Of a DNA stretch of 64,000 nt, positions 52,790 to 61,857 are shown one piece after another; positions within the stretch are counted from its first letter, which is position 1, and every line of letters begins with the position of its first letter. This stretch comes from Sulfobacillus thermotolerans (GTDB lineage: Bacteria; Bacillota; Sulfobacillia; Sulfobacillales; Sulfobacillaceae): the NCBI GenBank assembly GCA_002951815.1, contig CP019454.1:3111837-3175836 (forward strand). Reading direction: 5' to 3'. The notes beneath the pieces were generated by a model that did no database searches, was not told the origin of the DNA, and saw only the letters and a list, made by a program, of their open reading frames with translations. The translations under genes were made by a program, and so were the position numbers.

Positions 52790-54889
52790 ATGGAAAGTCG
52801 CCGGCAGCGCAAAAACCGCAAACGCTCAAGTCTGACCGCATGGATTAGGCGGCTAACCGACCGCATTGGCAATACCGCCGCGACCATCAGTTTACCGGCT
52901 GTGGTCATTGGCGCGACCGTATTGCTCTTACCCACCGCGTGGTTGGCTCTGCCCGTACCACAATTGCCTGCTGATACGAGAATTTATGACCAACATGGCC
53001 ATTTGGTCAGCGTGCTCACCGGGGCTGAAAACCGCATCCCCGTTAGTTATCAGGATGTCCCCGCGTCGATGCAAAATGCCCTAGTGGCTATTGAAGACGA
53101 TACCTATTGGATTGAACCGGCGATTGATCCCCTAGGCATTACTCGCGCGGCTCTGGTCGACATTACAAGTCACCAGATTTTGCAAGGCGGAAGCACGATT
53201 ACCCAACAATTGGCCAAAAATCTCTATTTAAGTGATAGGCGGACATTTTCTCGCAAATTCAAAGAACTATTCATTACCCTAAAACTCTCCACCATGTTCA
53301 ATAAACGCCAAATCTTGTCCATGTACCTCAACGACGTCTATTTTGGGGAAGGAGCCTATGGAGTTGAGGCGGCTTCTGAAACCTATTTCGGTCATTCCGT
53401 CCGCTACTTAACCTTGCCGGAGGCCGCGCTACTCGCGGGCATCGTGAATGCCCCTTCTTATGACGACCCCTATATTCATCCGGAAATTGCCCGTCAACGC
53501 CGCAATGTCGTCCTTGCGCGCATGGAAAGCCTGCATTATATTACGAAAAGCCAAGAACTAGCCGCCCAAAGCGCGCCGCTAAATCTCGCGAACAATCCCC
53601 CACTGGGCGACCGTGCCCCCTATTTCACCAAATTTATCGCCAACGAATTGACGCGATTAGATCCGACGATTGGAAAAAATCTCTATGATGGAGGTTATGC
53701 TGTCACCACGACCATGAATTGGACTATGCAGCAAGCCGCCCAAAATGCGGTGGCGTGGTATCTTCCTTCTACCACCGATGTGCATGGCGTGCCCGAGCCG
53801 GAAGTAGGTCTTTGTGCCATCAACCCGAGCAACGGCTACATCGAAGCGCTGGTAGGTGGGGACAATTATGCTAAAACGCAGCTCGACCGCGCAACCCAAG
53901 CTTTGCGGCAGCCCGGTTCGACCATGAAATATTTCTTATATACCACCGTTATTCACGACGGCTATCCGACGTCAAGTGTCAAAGATTCCGCGCCTGTACG
54001 GTTTCCTGCGGGACATGGCAAATGGTATGTCCCCCACAATTATGGTCATGTGTATAATGGCCCATTGACCATTCGCCGCGCCATTGCGGAATCTGACAAT
54101 ATTGTTGCCGTAAAGTGGATGGATACCGTAGGACCGCCGGCCATGATCCACATGGCGCATGAAATGGGTATTACGAGCCCGCTAGCAGATAATTTGACAA
54201 CGGCTCTCGGATCGTCGGATGTGACCCCTTACGAAATGGCCCGGGGTGTTTCCACCCTCGCCAATGGCGGCTACCGCATTCGGCCCTTTGGCGTGTTGAA
54301 AGTCGTCGATCAAAATGGGCGAACCATCTTTCAAGATGCTCCCCATAAAACCCGCGTCTTAAGTCCGCAAGTGGCATACGTCACCACGAATCTATTCACC
54401 GCACCCTTATTAAGCTCCGTCGGGACTGCCCATGACCTCGAGCCCATCATCAACCGTCCCGCCGCAGCCAAAACCGGCACCTCGTCTAAACAGCGCGACG
54501 CTTGGCTTGTCGGATTTACGCCGCAGCTGGCTGCAGCCGTCTGGGTCGGCAACGACAATGATAGCCCATTGGGCTTGACCGGTGACCGGGGCGCTGGTCC
54601 CATTTGGGCCCATTTTATGAAAATGGCCCTAGCCGGCCAGCCGAAAAAGAATTTTCGCCAACCTCCTGGTTTAGTCTGGAAATCCGTCTGCTTTAAAACC
54701 GGTTTGTTATCGAATGGATGCTGCAATGCTTACCGAGAGGTGTTCATTAAAGGCCATGCCCCCACCAAAGTCAGTCCGGGCTGCGGCTCAACAGGAAGCG
54801 GAAGTGCAGGATCCGGCGGCAGCACATCCTCCGCCGGAACTTCAAACCAGAGTCTTCTCAAAGCGATCTTGAAGGCGTTAACGCCCTAG
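52790..54889 (+). CDS. Class A penicillin-binding protein
   Basis: A 699-residue bifunctional enzyme. After a basic N-tail and one membrane helix comes the GT51 transglycosylase (AIEDDTYWIEPAIDPLG with catalytic Glu, GGSTITQQLAKNLYL, KELFITLKL) and then the transpeptidase with SxxK (PGSTMKYF), SDN and KTGTSSKQRDAW. A Cys-containing Gly/Ser-rich tail ends it. It polymerises and cross-links peptidoglycan outside the membrane. The EDxxF motif has Tyr for Phe. AAAGGGG lies 7 nt before the ATG. The last 12 bp overlap the convergent PhzF gene. Confidence 0.95.
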   Translation: MESRRQRKNRKRSSLTAWIRRLTDRIGNTAATISLPAVVIGATVLLLPTAWLALPVPQLPADTRIYDQHGHLVSVLTGAENRIPVSYQDVPASMQNALVAIEDDTYWIEPAIDPLGITRAALVDITSHQILQGGSTITQQLAKNLYLSDRRTFSRKFKELFITLKLSTMFNKRQILSMYLNDVYFGEGAYGVEAASETYFGHSVRYLTLPEAALLAGIVNAPSYDDPYIHPEIARQRRNVVLARMESLHYITKSQELAAQSAPLNLANNPPLGDRAPYFTKFIANELTRLDPTIGKNLYDGGYAVTTTMNWTMQQAAQNAVAWYLPSTTDVHGVPEPEVGLCAINPSNGYIEALVGGDNYAKTQLDRATQALRQPGSTMKYFLYTTVIHDGYPTSSVKDSAPVRFPAGHGKWYVPHNYGHVYNGPLTIRRAIAESDNIVAVKWMDTVGPPAMIHMAHEMGITSPLADNLTTALGSSDVTPYEMARGVSTLANGGYRIRPFGVLKVVDQNGRTIFQDAPHKTRVLSPQVAYVTTNLFTAPLLSSVGTAHDLEPIINRPAAAKTGTSSKQRDAWLVGFTPQLAAAVWVGNDNDSPLGLTGDRGAGPIWAHFMKMALAGQPKKNFRQPPGLVWKSVCFKTGLLSNGCCNAYREVFIKGHAPTKVSPGCGSTGSGSAGSGGSTSSAGTSNQSLLKAILKALTP

Positions 54890-55738
54890 CGAAACGGCAC
54901 CTCGAACTGAAGCCACCACGTGTCCGCCAATCTCTAAAGATCCTGGCCTTTGCGTATTGAGCCTCACATGGACTTCAGAAAAACGTTCATCGGTCGTGGT
55001 GACCACAAAACGACGGGCTTGGGTTTCGCCTGCGCAATATAAAAGGTAGCTGCCTAAGGCCATGGCTGCGGCCGCCGGGGCAACAAGGTAATGTTCACTA
55101 AAATAACGAGCCGTAAAGGCACCTGCGCCACTCAACGCTAATGCATAAAGCCCCTTGGCACCCCACTCTTGGTCCATTGTCAACAGATGTTCCCGACTGA
55201 CATGGATCTTCGCCAAATCTTGAACACTATTCACAAACACTAAGATCTGCGGCAACTCGCTTGGCACCCAAGCCGGTGGCATCATCCCATTGATCGCGGT
55301 GTGCCCAAGGCCACACTGGTTAAGCCACTCGCCGACAGCTGTTGCAAGCCCTTTCACCATCAACGGTGCGGTGGCCATCCAAATCCATTGCTGGTCGTCC
55401 TCATGACACACTACACTCTCTTTGGCAGCCGCCAGATGAATCGAGCCTTCTTGTGTTTTCCCTTGCTGCTGCAGCACGTAATAGGCGCCAAGGGCCGCAT
55501 GGCCCAAGGACGATAACTCGCGTTCGGGTGTAAACAGCCGCGCAAGGCACACCCTGCTGCCATCACTACACTCCGTGACAAAAAGCGTTTCGGGCCCATG
55601 CATTTCACGGGCTAACGCTTGCAGCGCCTCTTTCTCCATCTGTGCGGGCACATCATAAAATACGGTCACCGGATTCCCTTGCCATACCTCATGGGCAAAG
55701 ACATCGACTTGTACAAAGGGCCATTGTTCAGTATTCAC
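54878..55738 (-). CDS. PhzF-family isomerase-like protein
   Basis: A 286-residue protein of the phenazine-biosynthesis PhzF family: VDVFAHEVWQGNPVTVFYD, AREMHGPETLFV (conserved Glu) and RLFTPERELSSLGHAALGA. It has the two-domain diaminopimelate epimerase-like fold; substrates in non-phenazine bacteria are unknown. GTG start with GAGGGG 6 nt upstream. Confidence 0.88.
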   Translation of the reverse strand: MNTEQWPFVQVDVFAHEVWQGNPVTVFYDVPAQMEKEALQALAREMHGPETLFVTECSDGSRVCLARLFTPERELSSLGHAALGAYYVLQQQGKTQEGSIHLAAAKESVVCHEDDQQWIWMATAPLMVKGLATAVGEWLNQCGLGHTAINGMMPPAWVPSELPQILVFVNSVQDLAKIHVSREHLLTMDQEWGAKGLYALALSGAGAFTARYFSEHYLVAPAAAAMALGSYLLYCAGETQARRFVVTTTDERFSEVHVRLNTQRPGSLEIGGHVVASVRGAVSLGR

Positions 55739-55867
55739 ACGGTTCCCCTCATTTAGGATTTGACATAGCTGTTGAACATTCGCAGATGTTTTCTTAAGAC
55801 ATCTATTGACATCCTAAAACAAAAAGGACGAAACCAGCAAATTTTTCCAAGAAATTTTTGGTGGGCA

Positions 55868-55896
55868 TAAAAAACAGGCGGTTTCCCGCCCGTCTG
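55868..55896 (-). terminator. Terminator of the VIT operon
   Basis: ACAGGCGG (55874-55881) pairs with CCGCCCGT (55886-55893) with one imperfect pair; on the minus strand the hairpin ends in TGTTTTTTAT. Confidence 0.75.
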
Positions 55897-55898
55897 AA

Positions 55899-56093
55899 CT
55901 ACAACGGTCGACACTGTGCCATCCAAACTCTTCGCAGACCCGGGCTCATGCCTTGGATTGTCGGCAGCCATAGCATCTGCCACAGCACATAAAACGCCCA
56001 GGCCGCTTCAGGGTCAAACCATACGCCTCCGGCTTCTTCCTCTTCATCCAGCAAGTCGGCTAATGCCTGTCGATATAGGGCGTCTGGCGTCAT
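55899..56093 (-). CDS. Small protein coupled to VIT transporter
   Basis: A 64-residue acidic, Trp-rich protein (ALADLLDEEEEAGGVWFDP, AWAFYVLWQMLWLPTIQG). Its ATG overlaps the transporter stop (ATGA) and a terminator follows. A cytoplasmic metal-loading or partner role for the iron transporter is only inferred from coupling. No family recognised. Confidence 0.6.
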   Translation of the reverse strand: MTPDALYRQALADLLDEEEEAGGVWFDPEAAWAFYVLWQMLWLPTIQGMSPGLRRVWMAQCRPL

Positions 56094-56815
56094 GCGAGCA
56101 AGTCCGCCAACCCATGGCCGGCAAAAATTCCGACGGCGATAGCGATGGCCGTCACCAACAAAAATTGCGCCCCGCCTTTTAGCCACGACGTTTTCCCCAC
56201 GACCGCTTTGAGGACCCCCAAACCAAATGCCGTGGTGACCGCCAACGCCATCGCCCAAATAAGGGCCGTGTGCGGATTGGCAATGATGACATAAGGCAAT
56301 ACGGGCGGTAGCGATCCTAAGATGACGGCACCGGCCATAATCAACGCCGACCGCCACGGGTGATCCATACTTTCCAACATAATCCCCAATTCTTCTTTCA
56401 TCATAAAGTCTACCCAACGATCCTTATCCGATGTAATGTGTTTCGTCAACATCTCCACTTGTTCCTGAGTAAAGCCTTGCGCTTTATAAATCCCTTCCAC
56501 TTCGGCAATTTCTTCATGCGGGACCTCATGCACCTCGCGCATTTCACGTGACCGTTCCGCCAAGAAATACTCATTTTGGGCGACTGTGGCCAAATATTGA
56601 CCTAGAGCCATGGCGACTGTGGCGGCTACGACCGCTGCGATGGCGGCGATAAGAATTTGGTGCGATGACATGTTGGACGCCGTGACCCCTACAACCAGTC
56701 CCGTTATCGAGACTAAGCCATCATTCACGCCGAAAACGACTTCTCGGATTGACCGCGCAGCTGGCGAATGTCTGACGACCTCCGTACGCGCGTGCGGCAC
56801 TGCATTCTCCGTCAT
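56090..56815 (-). CDS. VIT/CCC1-family iron transporter
   Basis: A 241-residue membrane protein with five helices: REVVFGVNDGLVSITGLVVGV (family signature), ALGQYLATVAQNE, then an acidic cytoplasmic region with repeated Glu (REMREVHEVPHEEIAEVE, VDFMMKEELGIM) that forms the metal-binding domain, followed by three more helices. VIT proteins move ferrous iron or manganese out of the cytoplasm or into stores. ATG at 56815 with AAGGGGTGG 4 nt upstream. A Fur-like box lies 60 bp upstream. Confidence 0.9.
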   Translation of the reverse strand: MTENAVPHARTEVVRHSPAARSIREVVFGVNDGLVSITGLVVGVTASNMSSHQILIAAIAAVVAATVAMALGQYLATVAQNEYFLAERSREMREVHEVPHEEIAEVEGIYKAQGFTQEQVEMLTKHITSDKDRWVDFMMKEELGIMLESMDHPWRSALIMAGAVILGSLPPVLPYVIIANPHTALIWAMALAVTTAFGLGVLKAVVGKTSWLKGGAQFLLVTAIAIAVGIFAGHGLADLLA

Positions 56816-56855
56816 GTTGCCACCCCTTTCAGCGCCATTATACGTAGCCTTCAAC

Positions 56856-56887
56856 TGAGAATCGCCTTAAAGCGAATGAGAATCATT
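56856..56887. promoter_or_regulatory. Fur-like box and second half-site
   Basis: AATGAGAATCATT (56875-56887) is a perfect 5-3-5 palindrome matching 12 of 13 core bases of the Fur box (AATGATAATCATT). TGAGAATC recurs at 56856-56863, 21 bp away. It lies between the divergent iron transporter and lplA starts. Confidence 0.55.
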
Positions 56888-56950
56888 GCTTCTGAAAATG
56901 CGTTATGATGAGAACAAGTGCATGACGGATAAAGAAAGAAGGGCAAACCT

Positions 56951-57958
56951 ATGATTCCGATTGTCAACACCTCACATGACCCGCACTTCAATTTGGCTCT
57001 AGAAGAGTACGCCGTGCGCTATCTCGATCCCGCGCACAACTACCTGATTTTGTGGCAAAATTCACCCGCCGTCATCATTGGGCGCTATCAAAACACCGCA
57101 GAAGAAGTGCATCAGCTGTACTTAGCCGAACATCAGATTGCGGTGGTCAGACGGCTATCGGGCGGTGGCGCCGTCTATCACGACATGGGCAACCTCAATT
57201 TCAGTTTGATTGTCTCCACCCAGGGGCAGTCCTTTAATGACTTCCGCTCTTTTACGCTGCCGGTAATTGAAACGCTGGCCCATTACGGCGTAAAAGCTGA
57301 ACTCTCAAGTCGCAATGATATCACAATAGAAGGTCAAAAGTTTTCAGGTAATGCCCAGTACCGCACAGCTCACCATTTATTGCACCATGGCACGATTCTC
57401 TTTGACTCAGATCTCGATGTGGTCTCGCAAGTTCTTAACGTCCGCCAAGACAAAATCGCGAGCAAAGGCATCAAATCGGTGCGAAGCCGGGTCACGAATA
57501 TCAAGCCCTATTTGCCCAAAGACGTAACACTCGAGGCATTTAGCGCCACGTTGGCCACCATCATCGGCAGTCACAACCAAGGCCTGGAACCCGCCTATGC
57601 GTGGAGTCCTCAAGATCAAGCCGCCGTCATGGACCTTGTCGCACGCCGGTACGGCACATGGGACTGGAACTGGGGCAAGTCCCCGGCATTCAATCTCACC
57701 GCCCACGAAAAATTTGCCCAAGGCAGTATTGACGTGCGGTTGTTTGTAGAAGATGGCATCATTCACGCCTGCCGCATTTACGGAGACTTTTTAGGACAAC
57801 GCGACATCCACGAGTTCGAAGCGGCCCTTATCCAACAGCGTTATCAATTAGACACGGTTGCACCGATATTAGAAGCGCTGCCTATTGAAGAATACTTTGG
57901 CGCCATATCCCGCCAAGAAGTGCTGCAAGTCCTCTTTGACACAAGCCCAGCGCAATAA
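56951..57958 (+). CDS. lplA: Lipoate-protein ligase A
   Basis: A 335-residue ligase with NLALEEYAVR, LWQNSPAVIIGRYQN, RRLSGGGAVYHDMGNLNFS and the Lys loop KFSGNAQYRT, plus the C-terminal accessory domain (GSIDVRLFVEDGIIHACRIYGDF). It adenylates lipoate and attaches it to E2 and GcvH proteins. AAGAAGGG lies 7 nt before the ATG; terminator follows. Confidence 0.93.
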   Translation: MIPIVNTSHDPHFNLALEEYAVRYLDPAHNYLILWQNSPAVIIGRYQNTAEEVHQLYLAEHQIAVVRRLSGGGAVYHDMGNLNFSLIVSTQGQSFNDFRSFTLPVIETLAHYGVKAELSSRNDITIEGQKFSGNAQYRTAHHLLHHGTILFDSDLDVVSQVLNVRQDKIASKGIKSVRSRVTNIKPYLPKDVTLEAFSATLATIIGSHNQGLEPAYAWSPQDQAAVMDLVARRYGTWDWNWGKSPAFNLTAHEKFAQGSIDVRLFVEDGIIHACRIYGDFLGQRDIHEFEAALIQQRYQLDTVAPILEALPIEEYFGAISRQEVLQVLFDTSPAQ

Positions 57959-58005
57959 GAGGCCATCTCTCAAGAGACCGCCTTCTTTAGTATGAGGCAT
58001 AGAAA

Positions 58006-58040
58006 GGCCCCTCCGAATCATCATTGGAGGGGGTCTTTTC
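58006..58040 (+). terminator. lplA terminator
   Basis: CCCCTCC (58008-58014) pairs with GGAGGGG (58026-58032), followed by GTCTTTTCTT. Confidence 0.8.
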
Positions 58041-58652
58041 TTAGGATCATGGGCGATACAAAGGTTCCGCTGGGCCGGCTTTCTAGGCGGCGATCACACC
58101 CCCAAGGCAGTCTAGTTCCAAGCGCTTAAGCGCTGCGCCAGACGGTCGTGCAATATCATCACATTGCCGTTCCCACCTGCTTGAATAGGTAGACGTTCTA
58201 TTGCTGCTAACAGGTTTGAGAGCAGTCTCCTCGGATTCAAATCGCTCTGCAAACTGTGTTCGAAATGCCACAGCGCAAAAATCTTTATTACAGATTACAG
58301 ATCGGTTGATGAGCATAGGCTTTTTACGAGGTCAACGATTTGCATAATCACAGAGACTTTCGTATGGTGTAAGGAAGAACCGTTCCTGTTGTGAGCAGGA
58401 GCGGCGATGTGAGGGTTTAGCGATGTTTCTTGCGTCGTGTAATGCAGCACAGAACATACAGTGCTATGGCTCGCAAAGGCAGAGACACTGTGATCGTGAC
58501 ATGCATCGTGCCTCACCATCATTTATAGACCGTCTCTTTATAAGGCAAGCTCTTGTTCGTCTCCATGCAGGTCTGCTGTCCCCATGAGCCCGTCTCGCGA
58601 CGGTTCTCCCTCCTGCTTCTCTTAGACGCGGCCTGCTGGGATAAGATTACAA

Positions 58653-58678
58653 AAAAACCGCCGCTTCCGGCGGTTTTT
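58653..58678. terminator. Bidirectional terminator
   Basis: AAAAACCGCC (58653-58662) pairs perfectly with GGCGGTTTTT (58669-58678) with a 6-nt loop. No gene on either side clearly uses it. Confidence 0.8.
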
Positions 58679-58740
58679 ATTACGCGGATTGGAAAAAGCG
58701 AGAACCACATGGGAGATGTTGAGTATCTCCCACAATCACT

Positions 58741-58775
58741 AAAAAAAGCCCCCTCCAAGAATAACCGGAGGGGGC
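58741..58775 (-). terminator. Terminator of dienelactone hydrolase gene
   Basis: GCCCCCTCC (58748-58756) pairs with GGAGGGGGC (58767-58775); on the minus strand it ends in seven T. Confidence 0.85.
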
Positions 58776-58851
58776 CTGTATGTTTCCTTATGCCCCCTGC
58801 ACAAAAAGGCCGCCTCTTTTTTGGAACAGCCCCCTGCGGTCCTTGTGACTG

Positions 58852-59658
58852 TTACTTCTTGGCAAAGACTTCATCAAAGAAGGCCAGCGTTTTCGCCCAC
58901 GTGTCACGCGCCGCATCGGGTGCATAAGAGGCTCTTGTGTCATTGAAGAATGCGTGGCCAGCCCCTGGATAAATTGTGTAGTCATACTCTTTACCCAAAG
59001 CTGCCATGGTTTTGGCCACCTCGGGAACCTGATCGGTGATCCGGTGATCTTCGCCTCCGTAAAATCCTTTTACAGGGCACTGAATGTGAGCCATCGCTTG
59101 CGGATCTGGTGCAACCCCATAATTGCAAACCGCTCCTTTGAGATCGGGCACCAAGGTGGCCAGTTGAAAAGCGAGAGCGCCACCCATGCAATATCCGACA
59201 CTGGCGACGTCATGCCCTTGCGATTTGAGGTAGTCAACCCAAAGGGCTAGATCCTTGGCCATTTGGTCAGGATCGCGACGACTAAACAACATCGTATAGG
59301 TTTCTTTAAGATCCCTGGCCTCATCATCGGGATAGGCATTCAAATACTGTTGGCGCAGATTTTCATCCATCCATGCCTGCTGCGGCAAAGTATCAAAAAA
59401 CCGCTTGACAGCCTCGATACGGTCAAACGCGAGCGCAGCGGGACGTCCTCCTTTAGAATACAAATCTGGAGCTAGTGCCAAATATCCCGCCTCAGCATAA
59501 CGATTGGCCATATCCTGAATGTGTTCATCCGGCCCCCAAATTTCTTGGATTACCAAGATAGCCGGTGCGCCCTCCGATTGACGCTCCCCTTTTGCCTGAT
59601 AGGCAGACATCGGAAGCCCTTGGTCTTCTATCGTGATCCACTGAGTCTGTAGTTTCAT
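58852..59658 (-). CDS. Dienelactone hydrolase family protein
   Basis: A 268-residue alpha/beta hydrolase. QEIWGPDEHI carries the family Glu, VGYCMGGALAFQLA the nucleophile Cys, and GAGHAFFNDT the His; FYGGEDHRI holds the acidic residue. It hydrolyses lactone or ester bonds, perhaps in aromatic breakdown, though no such genes are near. AGGAGTGATGAC precedes the ATG. Confidence 0.9.
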   Translation of the reverse strand: MKLQTQWITIEDQGLPMSAYQAKGERQSEGAPAILVIQEIWGPDEHIQDMANRYAEAGYLALAPDLYSKGGRPAALAFDRIEAVKRFFDTLPQQAWMDENLRQQYLNAYPDDEARDLKETYTMLFSRRDPDQMAKDLALWVDYLKSQGHDVASVGYCMGGALAFQLATLVPDLKGAVCNYGVAPDPQAMAHIQCPVKGFYGGEDHRITDQVPEVAKTMAALGKEYDYTIYPGAGHAFFNDTRASYAPDAARDTWAKTLAFFDEVFAKK

Positions 59659-60051
59659 GTCATCACTCCTAATATCTCACGCGACTTTTATCTTGCTCTT
59701 AAACCTTTGTGGATTTGAATCCCATTTAATTGTAACGTAAATCTAGCACCAGAAAAGCAACGCTCGACAATAACCTCAAGGCGTATGTGTCCAAAAGGTG
59801 TCACCGTGGAGTGCTCTCCCGACATGAGGCCGTTCTAAATACCAAGACCACAGCTTCAGAGATCAACCTGTTTAATCCCCATCTCTTGCTGAAGGGGTGA
59901 GTGTGGACTCAGACTCCGCTTATTGTTACCCTAGTTGTATGCCAACACACCAATTAGCCAGGAAAACACTTATGTAGTCGAAAAATCGCGCCTATGCATT
60001 GCGTCGCACGGACCTACAGATAATCGACCATAGGAGGGGATATCGGTCAAC
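59659..60051. other. Intergenic region, nothing recognised
   Basis: A 393-bp stretch between the divergent hydrolase and ComB-like genes. No frame with a ribosome site, no strong hairpin and no repeat was found. It presumably holds both promoters. Confidence 0.5.
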
Positions 60052-60780
60052 GTGGATGTCTTTGGTCAAACTTCTTACCGTGTGCGATTTGAATGGGGTG
60101 CCGAGGGGGTGCCGGCGATGGCCCCTTTTTCTCACGTCGTCGTGATTGTTGACGTCTTGTCGTTCACGACGTGTGTGGATGTCGCCGTGGCCCGAGACGC
60201 GGTGGTCTTTCCATATCGGTATAGAGAGGATTCGGCGATCCAATATGCTCAGTCGGTGGGTGCGATCCTAGCGGGTAAGCGAGGAGTCGTCCCGTCGCTA
60301 TCACCGGCTTCCTTATTGGGTCTTCCATCTCATTCTCGTCTTGTATTGCCATCTCCGAACGGTTCAACCTGCACACTCGTCGCTCAGCAATCCGGGGCCC
60401 TAGTGTTGGCTGGATGTTTGAGGAATGCGCAAGCCATATCGGACTTTATCCAGGAACAATACCCCAATGCCACTATCACCGTTATCGCCTGCGGCGAACA
60501 GTGGCCAAGTGGCATGCTTCGTCCCGCCATAGAAGATTTCATTGGGGCTGGAGCCATCTTGAGTCAATTGGGCCCGACAGGGTTATCCCCAGAAGCCAAG
60601 ATGGCCATAGAGGCTTATGAATCGGTGAGAAGTGACATTCCTACTATTTTGGCGGAATGCTCGTCAGGGCGCGAGTTAGCTACTGCGGGCTTTCCAGAGG
60701 ATGTGGCCATGGCGAGTGACCTGAATACCAGTCGGACGGTGCCCCTATTCGTGAACGGGGCGTATCGCCGGATACCGTGA
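60052..60780 (+). CDS. ComB-like 2-phosphosulfolactate phosphatase
   Basis: A 242-residue protein of the ComB family: VVVIVDVLSFTTCVDVAVA, LVLPSPNGSTC, VIACGEQW with EDFIGAGAIL, and CSSGRELATAGFPEDVAMA. ComB removes phosphate from 2-phosphosulfolactate in coenzyme M synthesis; bacterial homologues serve sulfolactate pathways or unknown roles. GTG start; AGGAGGGG is 12 nt upstream. Confidence 0.85.
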   Translation: MDVFGQTSYRVRFEWGAEGVPAMAPFSHVVVIVDVLSFTTCVDVAVARDAVVFPYRYREDSAIQYAQSVGAILAGKRGVVPSLSPASLLGLPSHSRLVLPSPNGSTCTLVAQQSGALVLAGCLRNAQAISDFIQEQYPNATITVIACGEQWPSGMLRPAIEDFIGAGAILSQLGPTGLSPEAKMAIEAYESVRSDIPTILAECSSGRELATAGFPEDVAMASDLNTSRTVPLFVNGAYRRIP

Positions 60781-60956
60781 TAGTCTGTCGAGCGAACTTT
60801 TGTTTTTCACAAAGACATGCAGCCCTTTTGGGCAAAGATTACATGGCACCAACCCAGTCAACTTCCATCGAGGACTCTTCGCCCACAATCACGAATGCGT
60901 CAAGGAGTTGACGAATCGCACCGCGGCTGTGCCCGCGAAAATGCTGCGCAACGCCA

Positions 60957-61172
60957 TCAACTTTGATACCGGGTTCGAATATCTTGTTCGAAGATTTCGA
61001 GGGGAATGCATGCACTAGTAACACGCCGCCAATACGTCCTTCAATGGGGGCTACCCCGAGCAATAAATAGGCTTGTTCACGTGTGTAACCGAAATGGGCG
61101 AGGTACTCAATGGCTTGCACGGCATTTCCATTGTCGGCCGGACAAATCCATTGATCGCCAAATCATTCGTCT
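60957..61172 (-). pseudogene. Acetamidase/formamidase C-terminal remnant, frameshifted
   Basis: One frame reads NAVQAIEYLAHFGYTREQAYLLL then GRIGGVLLVHA, matching the C-terminus of acetamidase/formamidase. The reading then continues in a second frame as IPLEIFEQDIRTRYQS and stops, matching the expected PLEIF-DIR end. A one-base loss near 61010 joins them. A stop codon near 61170 cuts the 5' part and the rest of the gene is missing. The remaining 60781-60956 and 61173-61361 stretches hold no convincing gene. Confidence 0.6.
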
Positions 61173-61361
61173 ATTGTCGAACCGTTTTATTGTTACGTAA
61201 TTGGAATACAAAATCCCATTCGGCTTCCAGCAGATTGACCTTCTGCTATGACGAAGCTCGAATGGGATAACTAAATCTTTGAAACGTCGCGGCCCAAAAT
61301 ACCTCACTCATCAGAACACGATATCTCAGGCCGCATGGTTTACGTACTCCACAACGACTCC

Positions 61362-61745
61362 TTACGCTTCGATGCTCTTGGTAATGGGGACCGTTTGGAT
61401 CTTAACGGGAATCACCTTTTTGGGTTGCAAAGGAATCGTTACCGTCAGCAACCCATTGTGCAACTCCGCCGCAATCTGGTCAGCTTGAGCGCCCTCAGGT
61501 AATTCGACCCGGTACCGGAAAGGCAGTTGGCGAATTTCCCGCCGCAAGTACATGTCGGTGTCCTGCCCCTCTTTGGCATCTGCTTTAATCTCGAGCACAC
61601 CATTTTCGATGGCGAGGCTCAACTGCTCCTCTGTGTACCCAGGAACCGCCAGCACCACTTCAAACTGATCTTCTTTCTTCACGATGTTGGTCAACGGAGC
61701 ATATGCCACCCGTTCTAACGGGCGAAAGAGTTCATCGAACATCAT
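61362..61745 (-). CDS. Small heat-shock protein, Hsp20 family
   Basis: A 127-residue alpha-crystallin-domain protein: PLTNIVKKEDQFEVVLAVPG, ENGVLEIKA, MYLRREIRQLPFRYRVELPE and NGLLTVTIPLQPKK (the core I-x-L-type end). It is a holdase for unfolding proteins. AGGAGGGG lies 6 nt before the first of two ATGs. Paralogue of the gene upstream. Confidence 0.92.
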   Translation of the reverse strand: MMFDELFRPLERVAYAPLTNIVKKEDQFEVVLAVPGYTEEQLSLAIENGVLEIKADAKEGQDTDMYLRREIRQLPFRYRVELPEGAQADQIAAELHNGLLTVTIPLQPKKVIPVKIQTVPITKSIEA

Positions 61746-61769
61746 AGCTATCCCCTCCTATGTTTTTAA

Positions 61770-61793
61770 TGACTTTGCCTCTCTTTGACTTTA
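61770..61793 (-). promoter_or_regulatory. 24-bp element before first Hsp20 gene
   Basis: Minus strand: TAAAGTCAAAGAGAGGCAAA then GTCA. It matches the element before the other Hsp20 gene at 21 of 24 positions and contains CAAAG twice, 11 bp apart. The gene start lies 25 bp downstream. Confidence 0.5.
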
Positions 61794-61857
61794 GAACGTC
61801 TCTAATGCCTTCCAAATCTGTTCCGCACTTGCTCTCACAATATCTTTCTGGTCAGGC

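Larger units (their letters stand above)
58041..58851. other. Gene-poor 810-bp region
   Basis: Only short overlapping frames without convincing ribosome sites or family motifs. It holds two strong terminators (58653-58678 and 58748-58775). The first ~570 bp could be decayed coding DNA or a non-coding transcript; nothing can be assigned. Confidence 0.4.

Noticed and set aside
58245-58275. GTTCGAAAT resembling a tRNA T-loop
   Set aside because: Stem lengths do not fit and no acceptor or anticodon arm can be drawn.
58083-58316. Possible transposase remnant on the minus strand
   Set aside because: No DDE or other catalytic motif, no terminal repeats, no target duplication.
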